DNA of 44,031 bases from an uncultured Peptostreptococcaceae bacterium (GCA_944383455.1 CALWPP010000011.1:1-44031); one strand, 5' to 3'; positions 25,501 to 35,441 are shown, counted from the first letter of the stretch. Notes: generated by a model from the sequence alone, not told the origin. Numbers and translations are program-made.

Positions 25501-26231
25501 TATCTGATGTGGTTTCTCTTAAAGAAGTTGACACATTACAAGCTATAAATCATACTAATCAATCTAGATTTTTAAGTGTAACTGCAAAGGTTGACGAAAA
25601 TCACAATATAAATTTAGTTTCTCGTGAAATAGAAAAACAGTTAAAAGATTATAAATTACCTAGTGGGTATTCAATAGAACTAAAAGGAGAAAATGAAACT
25701 ATAACAAAAACTTTATTTGATATGATATTAATGGGTGCTTTAGCTATTATTTTTGTATATTTAATAATGGTTGCACAATTCCAGTCACTTTTATCTCCAT
25801 TTATAGTTATGTTTACTATACCACTTGCATTTACTGGTGGACTTTTAGCCCTTATTATCACAAAAACTACATTAAATATTACATCAATGCTTGGTTTCTT
25901 AGTTTTATCAGGTGTTGTAGTTAATAATGGTATAGTTTTTGTTGATTATATAAATCAGTTAAGGCTAAATGGATATGATAAAAAAGAAGCTATAATACAA
26001 ACTGGACGTTGTCGTATTAGACCAATACTTATGACTGCACTTACTACAATTCTTGCAATGTCTACTATGGCACTTGGAGTAGGAATGGGTGCTGAGATGA
26101 GTCAAGGGCTTGCAATAGTTACTATTGGTGGACTTATGTACTCAACACTTCTTACATTAATAGTAATACCTATAATGTATGATTTAATTCATAGAAAAGA
26201 AGTTTTACCAATTATAGATGAGGATTTTTAG
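22593..26231 (+). CDS. RND-family efflux permease with coiled-coil insert
   Basis: The 1212-aa protein belongs to the HAE-type RND pumps: N-terminal helix (SVKRPFTVAVTVILTLILG), two periplasmic-type loops and two helix bundles. TM4 carries the proton-relay Asp region LALGVGMLVDNSIVVIENIYR. Unlike AcrB, a ~195-residue Glu/Lys/Ser-rich coiled coil (about 192-388) is inserted in the first porter domain, between LNEEKIKSLN and ITPEMIGNILMAQNF. No membrane-fusion protein or outer-membrane channel gene is near, as expected in a single-membrane cell where the coiled coil may replace the adaptor. The last codon is one base before the regulator's start. It probably exports drugs or lipids. Confidence 0.93.
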   Translation: MIPSFSVKRPFTVAVTVILTLILGSVSFTKMTTDLFPSMELPFVIVNTSYPGASPEKVEVSVTKPLEKSLATTSGLKNIDSVSSENSSMIMLEFNQDVNMDSVMLDIDSKINMVEGYFDDKVSSPIIIKMNPDMMPIMVLSIDVDGMDVKEVTKYMKDEVIPMFERIDGVASIEANGLVENQLKITLNEEKIKSLNNKVLNNVESEFKEQENSLSSSKNEINSSKSDLENNLNSQINEIDNAIRNLQLGIKNVENLVNSSGITKGEALKSIDDANIERTKISFQIDNLKSSLQETTNEEEIKVINEKIQVLEETKLKIEDGISKSNELVKAIDSLSEMKAKEQELNKTKLTLKSQLDSAKKELEKGESEVNKGIESLEEAKEGAISSADISKTITPEMIGNILMAQNFSMPAGYIKEGEKEYSVKVGEEFTTKEEIENLLLFDIKGVGEVRLKDVAEVSFSDNSGETYTNINGNDGVVLTFQKSSGFATTDVTKSVNKEIKNLESTDNKVNVTTLMDQGIYIKFIVDNVISNLLYGGVLAVIILLIFLKSFKTTIVVAFSIPISVLFTVIMMYFSGITLNIISLSGLALGVGMLVDNSIVVIENIYRLKSEGYSTREAAVYGTKQVSGAIFASTLTTICVFLPIVFTEGMTKDMFLDMALTIAYSLIASLVVALTVVPAMSSNLLNNVKEKTDSLFERFIDFYEVILTKSLQIKFIVLLVVGGLFGFSIYKSLNMGMEFMPSIDSTQMSVTMSIDKDKNKSELIQKSDEFVKRVLTIDGVDTVGAVDGSSMGMMGSSNSNSISFYVILDEEKSLSNDEIAKQIEEKTKDLNAKIEISTSNMDISAIAGSGIEIQVKGIKLEKIQDIAKDIAKIVSGVEGTFDVSNGMEEASTELKLVVNKDSASKYGLTVATIYNEISKILESENNATTVTFESGEYPVIVYSNTDTSKENILNKEIKGTKDNKEVTIKLSDVVSLKEVDTLQAINHTNQSRFLSVTAKVDENHNINLVSREIEKQLKDYKLPSGYSIELKGENETITKTLFDMILMGALAIIFVYLIMVAQFQSLLSPFIVMFTIPLAFTGGLLALIITKTTLNITSMLGFLVLSGVVVNNGIVFVDYINQLRLNGYDKKEAIIQTGRCRIRPILMTALTTILAMSTMALGVGMGAEMSQGLAIVTIGGLMYSTLLTLIVIPIMYDLIHRKEVLPIIDEDF

Positions 26232-26232
26232 G

Positions 26233-26832
26233 ATGAATTTTTCAAAAAAGGAAATAGAAATATTTGAAGGTTTTTCAAAACTGATAGACACAAACATAAG
26301 CATAAATAATATAAAAGTCGAAGATATTGCAAAATCCTCAGGAGTTGGTAAGGGTACAGTTTATTCTTACTTTAAAAGTAAAGAAGAGGTAATTGCAAAA
26401 TCTATAGTATATAACATAATAAAAGAGATAAATTTTATAGTTGAAAAATCAGATAAAGAAAATACTTTTGAGAGTAAATGTATGGTTGCGTTTGAGGAAA
26501 TAGTAAGAGTTGTAACTAGTAAATATAAATATTTTCAAATGCTAAGTGCAAGTGATGGAATTTCAAAAGTACTTGGATATTTTAACTATGAATACGATAT
26601 AAAAAATATGTTTAGTAGTTATATACTAGGACTTATAGATAGGGCGATACAACAAGGTATAGAAGAAAATGTTATTAATAAGAACTTAGATAAAGATTAT
26701 ATAGTAAGTGTTTTTATAAGTGTTTTTAGTGGAATTAGTGTTAGAATAAGATTTTTTGAAGACATAAGTGAAGAAGAAATTTTAAAACAACGAGATATTT
26801 CATATAATATTTTGATAAAAGCACTTAGCTAA
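26233..26832 (+). CDS. TetR-family transcriptional repressor
   Basis: The 199-aa protein has a classic N-terminal TetR helix-turn-helix (about 20-62: INNIKVEDIAKSSGVGKGTVYSYFKSKEEVIA) and a helical ligand-binding domain. ATG 26233 sits one base after the pump stop, with GAGGA about eight bases upstream inside the pump gene; an ATG at 26218 is possible. It is co-transcribed with the pump and presumably binds the palindrome at 22557-22568, released by a pump substrate. Confidence 0.92.
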   Translation: MNFSKKEIEIFEGFSKLIDTNISINNIKVEDIAKSSGVGKGTVYSYFKSKEEVIAKSIVYNIIKEINFIVEKSDKENTFESKCMVAFEEIVRVVTSKYKYFQMLSASDGISKVLGYFNYEYDIKNMFSSYILGLIDRAIQQGIEENVINKNLDKDYIVSVFISVFSGISVRIRFFEDISEEEILKQRDISYNILIKALS

Positions 26833-26852
26833 ATTACGAAAGGAAAATTTTT

Positions 26853-27494
26853 ATGAATAATATTTTTTATATAGTAAGGCATGGTCAGACTGATTGGAAT
26901 GTGCTTGGAAAGACTCAAGGACATGGAAATTCAGACTTAACGGAAAAAGGAATAAATCAAGCAAAAAGCCTTGCAAATTCACTAAAAAATGAAAATATAG
27001 ATTTAATATTTAGTAGTAACCTAAAAAGAGCTTATGATACTGCAAAAATAATAGGAGATACTATAAACCTAAAAGTAACTGAAACTGAAGCCCTTCGTGA
27101 GATGGGGTTTGGTGTTTGGGAAGGACTTCTAGTTGATGAAATAAAGAAAAATCATAAAGACACTTATAAGATTTGGAGAGAAACACCACATTTAGTTAAT
27201 ATAAAAGGTGGTGAAACTCTACAATTAATAAAAGAAAGAACTGATAAGTTTATAGATGAATTAAACAAAAAATATGAAAATAAAAAAATACTTATTGTAA
27301 GTCACTCTATAACTGTGAGAGTAATTTTACTTTCGTTTTTAAACTCAGATATTAGAAATATTTACAGAATAAAACAAGATAATACAGCTTTAAATATTGT
27401 TGAAAGTAGAGACTATGGACCAGTTGTAATTAAGATAAATGATACTAACCATATAAATGACTATAAAGAATACAGAAATTCTGCACTTGAATAA
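26853..27494 (+). CDS. Histidine phosphatase family protein (phosphoglycerate-mutase-like)
   Basis: The 213-aa protein has the RHGQTDWN motif with the catalytic His at 10, FSSNLKRAYDTA, the Glu-bearing ALREMGFGVWEG and the second His in VSHSITVR. This is the cofactor-dependent PGM-like superfamily, covering phosphatases and mutases. Length and sequence suit a phosphatase of CobC/GpmB type more than the glycolytic mutase (about 230-250 aa). It lies 20 bases after tetR and may be co-transcribed. Confidence 0.9.
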   Translation: MNNIFYIVRHGQTDWNVLGKTQGHGNSDLTEKGINQAKSLANSLKNENIDLIFSSNLKRAYDTAKIIGDTINLKVTETEALREMGFGVWEGLLVDEIKKNHKDTYKIWRETPHLVNIKGGETLQLIKERTDKFIDELNKKYENKKILIVSHSITVRVILLSFLNSDIRNIYRIKQDNTALNIVESRDYGPVVIKINDTNHINDYKEYRNSALE

Positions 27495-27498
27495 AAAT

Positions 27499-27518
27499 TG
27501 GGCTTTATGCCCTTTTTT
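27499..27518 (+). terminator. Short terminator after the histidine phosphatase
   Basis: GGGC (27500-27503) pairs with GCCC (27509-27512), followed by six T. The stem is short but well placed. Confidence 0.55.
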
Positions 27519-27572
27519 GTTGTCAAAAAATAATATATAATTTATATATAATTAACTTTTTGGAGGAAAATT

Positions 27573-28157
27573 ATGATTTTAATGATAGATAATTACGACT
27601 CTTTTGTATATAACGTAGTCAGATATATAAAGGAGTTAGATGAAGAGGTTTTAGTATTTAGAAATGATGAGATTGATATAAACTATATAGAAAAATTAAA
27701 TCCAGAAATAATAATACTATCTCCAGGACCTTCAACACCAAAAGAGAGTGGAATTTGTGTTGATATTTTAAAATATTTCAAGGGGAAAATACCTATTTTT
27801 GGAATATGTCTTGGTCATCAGACTATAGGATATGTATTTGGAGCTAATATAATAAAAGCCAAAAGACCTATTCATGGAAAAGTTTATCCTATAAATCACA
27901 ATAATAACGGAGTATTTAAAGGTATAAAAAATCCACTAAATGTCACAAGATATCATTCTCTTATAATAGAAAAAGAAAGTCTGCCAAATGATTTAGAAAT
28001 AACTGCATTGACTAATGAAGGTGAAATTATGGGAATAAAACACAAAAAATATGATATAGAAGGAGTTCAGTTTCACCCAGAAGCTATTTTATCCGAGTGT
28101 GGACACGATATATTAAAAAACTTTATAAAAAGAATCAGGGAGAGAAAAAATGATTAA
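27573..28157 (+). CDS. pabA: Aminodeoxychorismate synthase, glutaminase component
   Basis: The 194-aa class I glutamine amidotransferase opens with MILMIDNYDSFVYN and has SPGPSTPKESG, the nucleophile Cys in FGICLGHQTIG and the His-Glu pair in QFHPEAIL. It feeds ammonia to PabB. TrpG has the same motifs; the following pabB, pabC and fol genes, with no trp genes, decide for folate. It overlaps pabB by eight bases. Confidence 0.9.
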   Translation: MILMIDNYDSFVYNVVRYIKELDEEVLVFRNDEIDINYIEKLNPEIIILSPGPSTPKESGICVDILKYFKGKIPIFGICLGHQTIGYVFGANIIKAKRPIHGKVYPINHNNNGVFKGIKNPLNVTRYHSLIIEKESLPNDLEITALTNEGEIMGIKHKKYDIEGVQFHPEAILSECGHDILKNFIKRIRERKND

Positions 28158-29508
28158 AGAAATAAATACAAAACTTACTCCTTTTGAAATATATACTATT
28201 TTTAAAGATGAAAAAAATAGTTTTATATTAGATAGTGGAATGGATTTTGAAAATTTAGGAAGATATTCATTTATAAGTTCAAATCCTTTTAAAGTATTAA
28301 AATTTAAAAACTCAAAACAAAATCCAATAAAAGAGCTAGAAAATGAATTAAATAAGTATAAAATAACTAATGATACAAATTTACCATTTATTGGAGGTGT
28401 TGTTGGGTATCTTTCTTATGACCTTTTTAGATATATAGAAAATATAAAAGAAAATTCAATAGATGATATAAATTGTTATGACTTGTATTTTGGGTTTTAT
28501 AATTATGTGATTGTTGTAGACAATCTAGAAAATAAAACTTATATAGCAACCCCAAATTTAAATAAAGAAAATGAAAAAAAAATTATAGATGAAATTTACG
28601 AAAAAATTAAATCGTTCGGAAAAAATGTAAAAAATAACTTAAAAAACTTAACAATAAAAGATAAGTACAAAAAAGAAGTTTTGTTAAAATCTAATTTTAC
28701 AAAAGAAGAATTTGAAAAGTCTGTATTAAAAATAAAAGAGCATATAGAAAAAGGAGATATTTATCAAGCTAATCTAACTCAAAGATTTACTTGTGATATA
28801 GAAAAGTCAAGTTATGAACTTTATAACGATTTAAGGAATGTAAGTAAAGCACCTTTTGGAGCGTTTTTAAATTTTGAAGACTTTAATATATTATCTAACT
28901 CTCCAGAAAGATTTATAAAATGTTTTGACAAAAAAATAATAACAAGTCCAATAAAAGGAACTAGACCTAGGGGTAAAGATAAAAAAGAAGATTTAAAATT
29001 AAAAGAAGAACTTTTGAATAGTGAAAAAGATAAGTCAGAACTACTTATGATAGTTGATTTAGAAAGAAATGATATATCAAAAATTTCAAAAATAAATACT
29101 GTAAAAGTACCAGAACTTTTTAAAATCGAAAGTTATGCAAATGTTCATCATCTAGTTTCAACAATTTGTGGTGAACTAAATGATGATATAACTTTAAGTG
29201 ATATAATTAATGCTACTTTTCCGGGTGGGTCTATAACAGGAACACCAAAAATAAAATCAATGGAAATTATAGAAAAACTAGAACCAACAAAAAGAAATGT
29301 GTACACAGGGTCAATAGGGTATATTGGATTTTGTGGAAATATTGACCTTAATATAGCAATAAGAACTATAATCAAAAAAAATAATAAAGTGTATTTTCAA
29401 GTAGGTGGAGGTATAACTTATGATTCAAATCCAAGTGATGAATATCAAGAGACTTTAGACAAGGCAAAATCTATAATAAATGCACTTGGAGGAAAATATG
29501 AATATTGA
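28150..29508 (+). CDS. pabB: Aminodeoxychorismate synthase component I
   Basis: The 452-aa chorismate-binding enzyme aminates chorismate to 4-amino-4-deoxychorismate. The C-terminal domain (about 190-445) shows GDIYQANLTQRF, PIKGTRPRG with the Lys that is diagnostic of PabB (TrpE has PIAGT), HLVSTICGEL and FPGGSITGTPKIKSMEIIE. Length is normal. It overlaps pabC by 11 bases and has GGAGG of pabC inside its end. Confidence 0.93.
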   Translation: MIKEINTKLTPFEIYTIFKDEKNSFILDSGMDFENLGRYSFISSNPFKVLKFKNSKQNPIKELENELNKYKITNDTNLPFIGGVVGYLSYDLFRYIENIKENSIDDINCYDLYFGFYNYVIVVDNLENKTYIATPNLNKENEKKIIDEIYEKIKSFGKNVKNNLKNLTIKDKYKKEVLLKSNFTKEEFEKSVLKIKEHIEKGDIYQANLTQRFTCDIEKSSYELYNDLRNVSKAPFGAFLNFEDFNILSNSPERFIKCFDKKIITSPIKGTRPRGKDKKEDLKLKEELLNSEKDKSELLMIVDLERNDISKISKINTVKVPELFKIESYANVHHLVSTICGELNDDITLSDIINATFPGGSITGTPKIKSMEIIEKLEPTKRNVYTGSIGYIGFCGNIDLNIAIRTIIKKNNKVYFQVGGGITYDSNPSDEYQETLDKAKSIINALGGKYEY

Positions 29509-30256
29509 TATTGAAAGTGACTTAGTAAAATTTGGGATAGGTCTTTTTGAAACGATAAAAATAAAAGAAGAACCTATTTATTTAAATTGTCATTTAGATA
29601 GACTTTTTAAATCTATAAATGATTTGGAATTAAATTTTAAAATAGAAAAAGAATTTCTAAAGAAAGAAATAATTAATTATATAAATTTAAATAATATAAA
29701 AAATAAAGCCTTTAGGGTAACTGTTTATGAGAAAGGTTATTTCTTTTCTATAAGAGATATAAATTACACAAGAAAAATCTATAATGAAGGTTTTAGTTTA
29801 ACTATATCTCCTATAAAAAGATGTGAAAGTATTATAAATAAGCATAAAACTACTAACTACTTTGAAAATGTTTATTCAAAAAAGTTTGCAAATAGTAATG
29901 GATTTGACGATGCTATTTTTTTAAATCATAAAAATAATATATTAGAAACTTCAATAAGTAATATTTTCTTTATAAAGAAAAATAAGATTTTCACACCTCA
30001 AAATAATTTATATTTTTTAGATGGTATAATAAGAAAAAAAATAATAAAACTTTGTAAAATAAATAATATAGATTTAATTGAAACTAATATAAATATAGAT
30101 AATATAAATGAGTTTGAATTTTGTTTTATAAGTAATAGTCTATTAGATATCATAAAAGTAAGTAAAATAGATGATGTAAATTTTAATAAAAAAAATAAAA
30201 TATTTGATACATTAAAAACTCTACTTGAAAAAGATTATGAAAAACAAGATTTATAA
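29498..30256 (+). CDS. pabC: Aminodeoxychorismate lyase (class IV aminotransferase fold)
   Basis: The 252-aa PLP enzyme of fold type IV should split aminodeoxychorismate to p-aminobenzoate and pyruvate. It has FGIGLFETIKIKEEPIYLNCHLDRL, an Asn/Lys-rich middle, NNILETSISNIFFIKKNKIFTP and LDGIIRKKII. Start ATG 29498 follows GGAGGAAAAT; an in-frame ATG at 29480 within pabB is unlikely. Sequence is divergent, so branched-chain aminotransferase or D-amino-acid transaminase could look alike, but position after pabAB supports PabC. Confidence 0.85.
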   Translation: MNIDIESDLVKFGIGLFETIKIKEEPIYLNCHLDRLFKSINDLELNFKIEKEFLKKEIINYINLNNIKNKAFRVTVYEKGYFFSIRDINYTRKIYNEGFSLTISPIKRCESIINKHKTTNYFENVYSKKFANSNGFDDAIFLNHKNNILETSISNIFFIKKNKIFTPQNNLYFLDGIIRKKIIKLCKINNIDLIETNINIDNINEFEFCFISNSLLDIIKVSKIDDVNFNKKNKIFDTLKTLLEKDYEKQDL

Positions 30257-30905
30257 AGTATTAGAAACAATAAAAAGTAAAAGTAATACAGAATCTATTT
30301 TAATAGTTGGTTCATCAAAAAATATTTTTGATAATGACTACAAACTCAATAATATAAATGATATTGACTTATTTATATTTACAAATAGTGGTGAAAATCA
30401 AGTAAGAGAAGTAAAAAAAATATATGATATAAGCTTTGATATAAATTATTTTCCTAAGAAAATAGTGTTAGAGTATATAAATAAAAAAGAATATTTTTTC
30501 TTAAAAGAAATGACTAATCCAACTATAATTTATGATAAAAATAATGAAATAAAAAATATAATAAATATTTGCAAAGAAAAATTTAAAGAAGGTCCAAAAA
30601 AACTAAATATAAAAGAAAAAGAGCTTTTGATTTCAAATATAAAATCTCAGATATTAGATTTAAAAGATAAAAATAAATATGAGATTTTTGAGTATAATTT
30701 TTTAGTAAACTTAACATTAAAAGAAATTATAATTTGTTATCTTAAAGTAAACCAAAAATGGGTAGTAAAAGATAAGAAACTTTTAAAAAATATAGATGAT
30801 ACTGAAGTTTTAATTCTTATAAAACATATGAATTATAAAAATTCGTACAATACTTTAGAAAAAATATATGAAAAACTTCTAGGGAGGGCTTTTTATGATA
30901 GATAA
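30237..30905 (+). CDS. Predicted nucleotidyltransferase in the folate operon
   Basis: A 222-aa protein. The N-terminal part has the Pol-beta-type nucleotidyltransferase signature: ILIVGSSKN (G-S), then NDIDLFIF with two acidic metal ligands and a later FDINYF for a third. The rest is helical, like MNT or kanamycin-type transferases. ATG 30237 overlaps pabC by 20 bases; a TTG at 30225 is possible and neither has a good ribosome site, so translation is probably coupled. It is embedded between pabC and folE in exactly the operon where folB and folK are missing, but nothing in it looks like HPPK. The substrate is unknown. Confidence 0.65.
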   Translation: MKNKIYKVLETIKSKSNTESILIVGSSKNIFDNDYKLNNINDIDLFIFTNSGENQVREVKKIYDISFDINYFPKKIVLEYINKKEYFFLKEMTNPTIIYDKNNEIKNIINICKEKFKEGPKKLNIKEKELLISNIKSQILDLKDKNKYEIFEYNFLVNLTLKEIIICYLKVNQKWVVKDKKLLKNIDDTEVLILIKHMNYKNSYNTLEKIYEKLLGRAFYDR

Positions 30906-31461
30906 AGAGAAAATAAAAAAAGCAGTAATAGATATATTAGAAGCTATAGGAGAAAATCCAAATAGAGAAGGATTAATTGGTACTCCTGATAGAGTAGCTA
31001 GAATGTATGAAGAAATTTACTCTGGAAATTTTAATGACCCAAAAGAGCATTTAAAAGTTAAATTTGAAGATGAAAATCATGAAGAAATGGTACTAGTGAA
31101 AGACATAAACTTTTATTCTTGTTGTGAACACCATTTAGTACCTTTTTTTGGGAAAGTTCATATAGCATATATTCCAAAGAATGGAGTAATAACTGGTTTA
31201 TCAAAACTTGCAAGAGTTGTTGAAGTTGTCTCAAAAAGACTTCAACTTCAAGAAAGACTTACAAAATCTATATTAGAAGCGATAAATGAAGAATTAAATC
31301 CTCTTGGAGTATTTGTGTTAGTTGAGGCAGAGCATTTATGTATGAGTATGAGAGGAGTAAAAAAACCAGGTTCAAAAACTATAACTATTTCATCGAGTGG
31401 AGTTTTTGATACTGATAGGGAAAAAAGAAATGAAGTAATAAACCTTATAAATATGAAGTAG
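30895..31461 (+). CDS. folE: GTP cyclohydrolase I
   Basis: FolE turns GTP into dihydroneopterin triphosphate, the first step of the pterin branch. The 188-aa protein has [20 protein letters not shown], the zinc ligands Cys and His in [15 protein letters not shown], and CMSMRGV. Length is usual. It overlaps the nucleotidyltransferase by 11 bases and has GGGAGG upstream. Confidence 0.95.
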   Translation: MIDKEKIKKAVIDILEAIGENPNREGLIGTPDRVARMYEEIYSGNFNDPKEHLKVKFEDENHEEMVLVKDINFYSCCEHHLVPFFGKVHIAYIPKNGVITGLSKLARVVEVVSKRLQLQERLTKSILEAINEELNPLGVFVLVEAEHLCMSMRGVKKPGSKTITISSSGVFDTDREKRNEVINLINMK

Positions 31462-31470
31462 GAGAAAATT

Positions 31471-32268
31471 ATGTTTGATTTTTCAAAAAAAACTTATTTA
31501 ATGGGAATACTAAATGTTACACCAGATAGTTTTTCTGATGGTGGAGAAAATAATTCATTAGATAGTGCTTTAAAAAAAGCAAAAGAAATGATAAAAGACG
31601 GTGCTGATATAATAGATATAGGAGGAGAGTCTTCTAGACCAGGTCATACAAAAATATCAAAAGATGAAGAACTAAGAAGAGTGATACCAGTTATAAAGCA
31701 CTTAAAAGAAAATTTAGATATTAAAATATCTATTGATACCTATAAATATGAAGTTGCCAAAGAATGTTTAGAGCTTGGAGCTTTTATGATAAATGATATT
31801 TGGGGACTTACAAAAAGTGATGAAATGGCAAAAGTAATAGCAAAACATAATGCTTATGTTTGTATTATGCATAATAAAGAAGATTCAAATTATAAGGATG
31901 ATATAATAAAAGAAATAAAAGATTTTTTATTAAATAGTATTCAAATAGCACTTAAAAATGGTATTAAAGAAGATAAGATAATAATAGACCCAGGAATAGG
32001 GTTTGGAAAAACTTTTGAACAAAATTTAGAAGTTTTAAATAGACTTAGTGAATTAAAAGAGATCGGTTATCCAATTTTACTTGGTACATCAAGAAAGTCT
32101 GTAATAGGAAATGTACTTAATGTACCTCCAAAAGATAGAGTAGAGGGAACTATTGCGACTACAGTTCTTGGTATAAAAGATGGAGTAAATATAGTTAGAG
32201 TTCACGACGTTTATGAAAATTATATGGCTATAAAAATGACAGATAAAATATTAAAAAAGGGCTATTAG
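31471..32268 (+). CDS. folP: Dihydropteroate synthase
   Basis: FolP joins p-aminobenzoate to the pterin pyrophosphate and is the sulfonamide target. The 265-aa TIM barrel has MGILNVTPDSFSDGG, IIDIGGESSRPG, the DPGIGFGKT loop and LLGTSRKS. It ends the operon nine bases after folE. The stop codon lies in the terminator. Confidence 0.95.
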   Translation: MFDFSKKTYLMGILNVTPDSFSDGGENNSLDSALKKAKEMIKDGADIIDIGGESSRPGHTKISKDEELRRVIPVIKHLKENLDIKISIDTYKYEVAKECLELGAFMINDIWGLTKSDEMAKVIAKHNAYVCIMHNKEDSNYKDDIIKEIKDFLLNSIQIALKNGIKEDKIIIDPGIGFGKTFEQNLEVLNRLSELKEIGYPILLGTSRKSVIGNVLNVPPKDRVEGTIATTVLGIKDGVNIVRVHDVYENYMAIKMTDKILKKGY

Positions 32269-32277
32269 CCTTTTTTT
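32253..32277 (+). terminator. Terminator of the folate operon
   Basis: AAAAAAGGGCT (32253-32263) pairs with AGCCTTTTTT (32267-32276). The folP stop TAG (32266-32268) is part of the hairpin. Confidence 0.8.
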
Positions 32278-32405
32278 AATATTAAGTATTTATGTTATTT
32301 ATTTTGTAAATAATTAAATGTATGATTTGTTAAAATTAAAAATAAAAAAACTGATAAAAAAAGAAGGAAATTAATATAAAAAGTCGAAATATGTATAAGT
32401 AAAGT

Positions 32406-32433
32406 TTGACAAATTTAAAAATTGATGTAAAAT
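32406..32433 (+). promoter_or_regulatory. Promoter of the dnaG-rpoD operon
   Basis: TTGACA (32406-32411), a 16-bp spacer and TAAAAT (32428-32433), with TG directly before the -10. It lies 54 bases before dnaG. Confidence 0.65.
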
Positions 32434-32487
32434 AGATACGTTAGACTAAAATATTATTAAATTCTACATTATATAGAAGGTGATTGC

Positions 32488-34275
32488 TTGAGTGATATAA
32501 AAAGTATTATAGATGATATAAAAAATAGAGTCGATATAATAGATATAATAAGTGAATATATAAATGTAGAACAAAGAGGAGAAAGTTTTAAGGCATTATG
32601 TCCATTTCATAATGAAAAAACTCCTTCATTTCATATAAGTACTCAAAAGCAAATATATAAGTGTTTTGGGTGTGGTGAAGGTGGAGATGCAATAAGTTTT
32701 ATTATGAAAATGGAGAATATGGAATTTTTAGAAGCAGTAAAATTTTTAGCAAACAAATATGGTATAGAGTTTAATTCTAATATGAGCGAAAAAAATAAAA
32801 AAATATTAGAAAAAACAAAAAAATACATAGATATTAATACAGAAAGTGCTAGGTTTTACTTTAAAAACTTATTCTCTATAAGAAATAATGCTTATGAATA
32901 TCTAAGAAAAAGAGGTTTAGATGATAAAACTATAAAAAAATTTGGACTTGGATATTCATTTGATAGTTTTAATAGCTTAAAGAATTTTTTAATATCAAAA
33001 GGTTATGATATTAGCGAATTAATCGAATGTGGTTTGATTTCAAAAAAAGAAGAGAAGACTTATGATAAATTTAGAAATAGAATAATGTTTCCTATTTTTG
33101 ATTATAGAGGAAATGTTATAGGTTTTGGTGGTAGGGTTTTAGATAATTCAAATCCAAAATATTTAAACTCACCAGAGAGTATAGTTTTTAATAAGAGTGA
33201 AAACTTATACGGAATAAACTTTTGTAAGAAAGAAATAAAAAACAAAACTGTTATACTAGTTGAGGGATATATGGATTTAATATCTCTTTTTCAATATGGT
33301 ATAAAAAATGTTTTAGCAAGTCTTGGAACAAGTCTAACAAAAGGTCAAGCTCAACTAATAAGAAGATATGCTGATACAGTTATTATTTCATATGATAAAG
33401 ATGATGCAGGAATAAAAGCAACTCTTCGTGCGATAGATATATTGATTAATTTTGGAATAAATGTACGAGTATTAGACTTAGAAAGTTCAAAAGATCCAGA
33501 TGAATTTATAAGAAAATATGGTGTTTTAGAGTTTAATAAAAAAATAAAAGAGTCTTCTCATTATATAAAATACAAAATTGATTTACTTTATAAAAAATAT
33601 AATATTTTAAATGATGATGAAAAAATAAAGTTTTTAGGAGAAGCTATAAGCTTAATAAAAACTTTAAAAAATCATATAGAAATAGATTTTTATTCTAATT
33701 ATTTGTCAAAAATCTCAAAAACAAACATCGAATCCATAAAGATGGAAATATATAATTATAATAAAAATATTCAGAATAATCCAAATAAAAACTATAAAAT
33801 AAATAAGACAAATAAGGAAAAATTCGAAAAGATTAAAATAACTAAAAAAATTGTTTTTGTAGAAGAAAACCTAATTAAAATTATATTAGAGAATACTAAT
33901 CATAGAAATTTAATATTATCTCAAATACAAGAAAAAGATCTTTTGTTATATGAAAGCAAAGAAATATTAAAATATATAATTAAAAATAAAGAATTGGATA
34001 AAATAACTATTGACAAATTAAAAAGTTTAAACATACACGAAGAATATATATCAGATTTAGAAAAAATAATTATAAATGACATAGATAATTTAGATACTAA
34101 TTATATACGAGATGTTATAAATAATACCAAGAAAAATACTATAAATCAAAAAATAAATAATTATCAAAAAGAACTATCAATTAATGAAAACAAGAAAGAG
34201 GTACACGAAAAAGTTATGCAAATTGTAACAGAAATAAGAAATTTAAAAAAAGAATTAGAAAGTCTTAACAAATAA
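32488..34275 (+). CDS. dnaG: DNA primase
   Basis: DnaG lays RNA primers for replication. The 595-aa protein has the CHC2-type zinc finger ([23 protein letters not shown]; residues about 37-68), the catalytic core with [22 protein letters not shown], and the TOPRIM elements VEGYMD and SYDKDDAG. The C-terminal helicase-binding part is Lys/Asn-rich and poorly conserved. The TTG start has GAAGGTGATT upstream; no closer ATG fits. Length is normal. Confidence 0.95.
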   Translation: MSDIKSIIDDIKNRVDIIDIISEYINVEQRGESFKALCPFHNEKTPSFHISTQKQIYKCFGCGEGGDAISFIMKMENMEFLEAVKFLANKYGIEFNSNMSEKNKKILEKTKKYIDINTESARFYFKNLFSIRNNAYEYLRKRGLDDKTIKKFGLGYSFDSFNSLKNFLISKGYDISELIECGLISKKEEKTYDKFRNRIMFPIFDYRGNVIGFGGRVLDNSNPKYLNSPESIVFNKSENLYGINFCKKEIKNKTVILVEGYMDLISLFQYGIKNVLASLGTSLTKGQAQLIRRYADTVIISYDKDDAGIKATLRAIDILINFGINVRVLDLESSKDPDEFIRKYGVLEFNKKIKESSHYIKYKIDLLYKKYNILNDDEKIKFLGEAISLIKTLKNHIEIDFYSNYLSKISKTNIESIKMEIYNYNKNIQNNPNKNYKINKTNKEKFEKIKITKKIVFVEENLIKIILENTNHRNLILSQIQEKDLLLYESKEILKYIIKNKELDKITIDKLKSLNIHEEYISDLEKIIINDIDNLDTNYIRDVINNTKKNTINQKINNYQKELSINENKKEVHEKVMQIVTEIRNLKKELESLNK

Positions 34276-34304
34276 GATTGATTTTAGATGAAGGGAGGAA
34301 TTCT

Positions 34305-35441
34305 ATGCAAAATATTAAGATGAAAGAAAAAGCAAAAATTTTAATAGATAAAGGAAAGAAGAATGGTTCTTTAACTTGGTCTGAAGTTTTTAATGCATTT
34401 TCAGACTTAGAACTTGATAAAGACCAAATTGATAATTTGTATGAAACATTAGGAAATTTAGGAATTGAAATAATAGAAAACAAAGAAGAAAAACTTGACA
34501 TAAATTTTACTAAGGAAAATGAGTTAGAGTTAAGGGAAATAGAAGAGGAAATGAAAAATCCAGAAAACTCTGTTGACCTTGAACAATTAGATCTATCTCT
34601 TCCAAAAGGTATAAGTATTGATGACCCTGTTAGAATGTATCTTAAAGAAATAGGTAAAATACCACTTTTAAAGGCTCATGAAGAAGTTGAACTTGCAAGA
34701 AGAATGGTTGAAGGTGATGAGATTGCTAAGCAAAGATTAGTAGAAGCCAATTTAAGACTTGTTGTAAGTATTGCAAAAAGATATGTTGGTAGAGGTATGC
34801 TTTTTTTAGACCTTATACAAGAAGGGAATTTAGGTCTTATTAAAGCTGTTGAAAAGTTTGATTACGTTAAAGGGTTTAAATTTAGTACTTATGCAACTTG
34901 GTGGATAAGACAAGCAATAACGCGTGCTATAGCAGACCAAGCAAGAACTATAAGAATACCTGTTCATATGGTTGAGACTATAAACAAATTAATAAGAGTA
35001 TCAAGACAACTTCTGCAAGAACTAGGAAGAGACCCAAGACCAGAAGAAATAGCAGAAAAAATGGACATGACAGAAGAAAAAGTAAGAGAAATAATGAAAA
35101 TAGCACAAGACCCTGTTTCTCTTGAAACTCCAATAGGAGAGGAAGAAGATAGTCATTTAGGTGATTTTATACCAGATGATGACGCACCAGCACCAGCAGA
35201 AGCTGCAGCATACGCTTTACTTAGAGAACAAATAGCAGAAGTGTTAGACTCATTAAATGATAGAGAGCAAAAAGTATTAAAATTAAGGTTTGGACTTGAT
35301 GATGGAAAAGCTAGAACTTTAGAAGAAGTTGGTAAAGAATTTGAAGTTACTAGAGAAAGAATAAGACAAATAGAAGCAAAAGCATTAAGAAAATTAAGAC
35401 ACCCAAGTAGGTCTAAAAAACTTAGAGATTACTTAGATTAA
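34305..35441 (+). CDS. rpoD: RNA polymerase primary sigma factor
   Basis: The 378-aa sigma-A has region 1.2 ([20 protein letters not shown]), region 2 ([40 protein letters not shown]), region 3 and region 4 ([20 protein letters not shown]). Region 1.1 is short, as in firmicutes. ATG 34305 follows GAAGGGAGGAATTCT. An upstream in-frame start at 34278, close to the dnaG stop, would add nine residues with no ribosome site. The promoters seen in this window (TTGACA-17-TATAAT-like) are those it would read. Confidence 0.97.
   Translation: MQNIKMKEKAKILIDKGKKNGSLTWSEVFNAFSDLELDKDQIDNLYETLGNLGIEIIENKEEKLDINFTKENELELREIEEEMKNPENSVDLEQLDLSLPKGISIDDPVRMYLKEIGKIPLLKAHEEVELARRMVEGDEIAKQRLVEANLRLVVSIAKRYVGRGMLFLDLIQEGNLGLIKAVEKFDYVKGFKFSTYATWWIRQAITRAIADQARTIRIPVHMVETINKLIRVSRQLLQELGRDPRPEEIAEKMDMTEEKVREIMKIAQDPVSLETPIGEEEDSHLGDFIPDDDAPAPAEAAAYALLREQIAEVLDSLNDREQKVLKLRFGLDDGKARTLEEVGKEFEVTRERIRQIEAKALRKLRHPSRSKKLRDYLD

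Noticed and set aside
27519..27572. THF or other riboswitch before the folate operon
   Set aside because: The gap between the preceding terminator and pabA is only about 50 bases with no conserved aptamer-like structure.
27573..29508. Anthranilate synthase (trpG/trpE)
   Set aside because: PIKGT in the large subunit, the following pabC, folE and folP, and the lack of trp genes support p-aminobenzoate synthesis.
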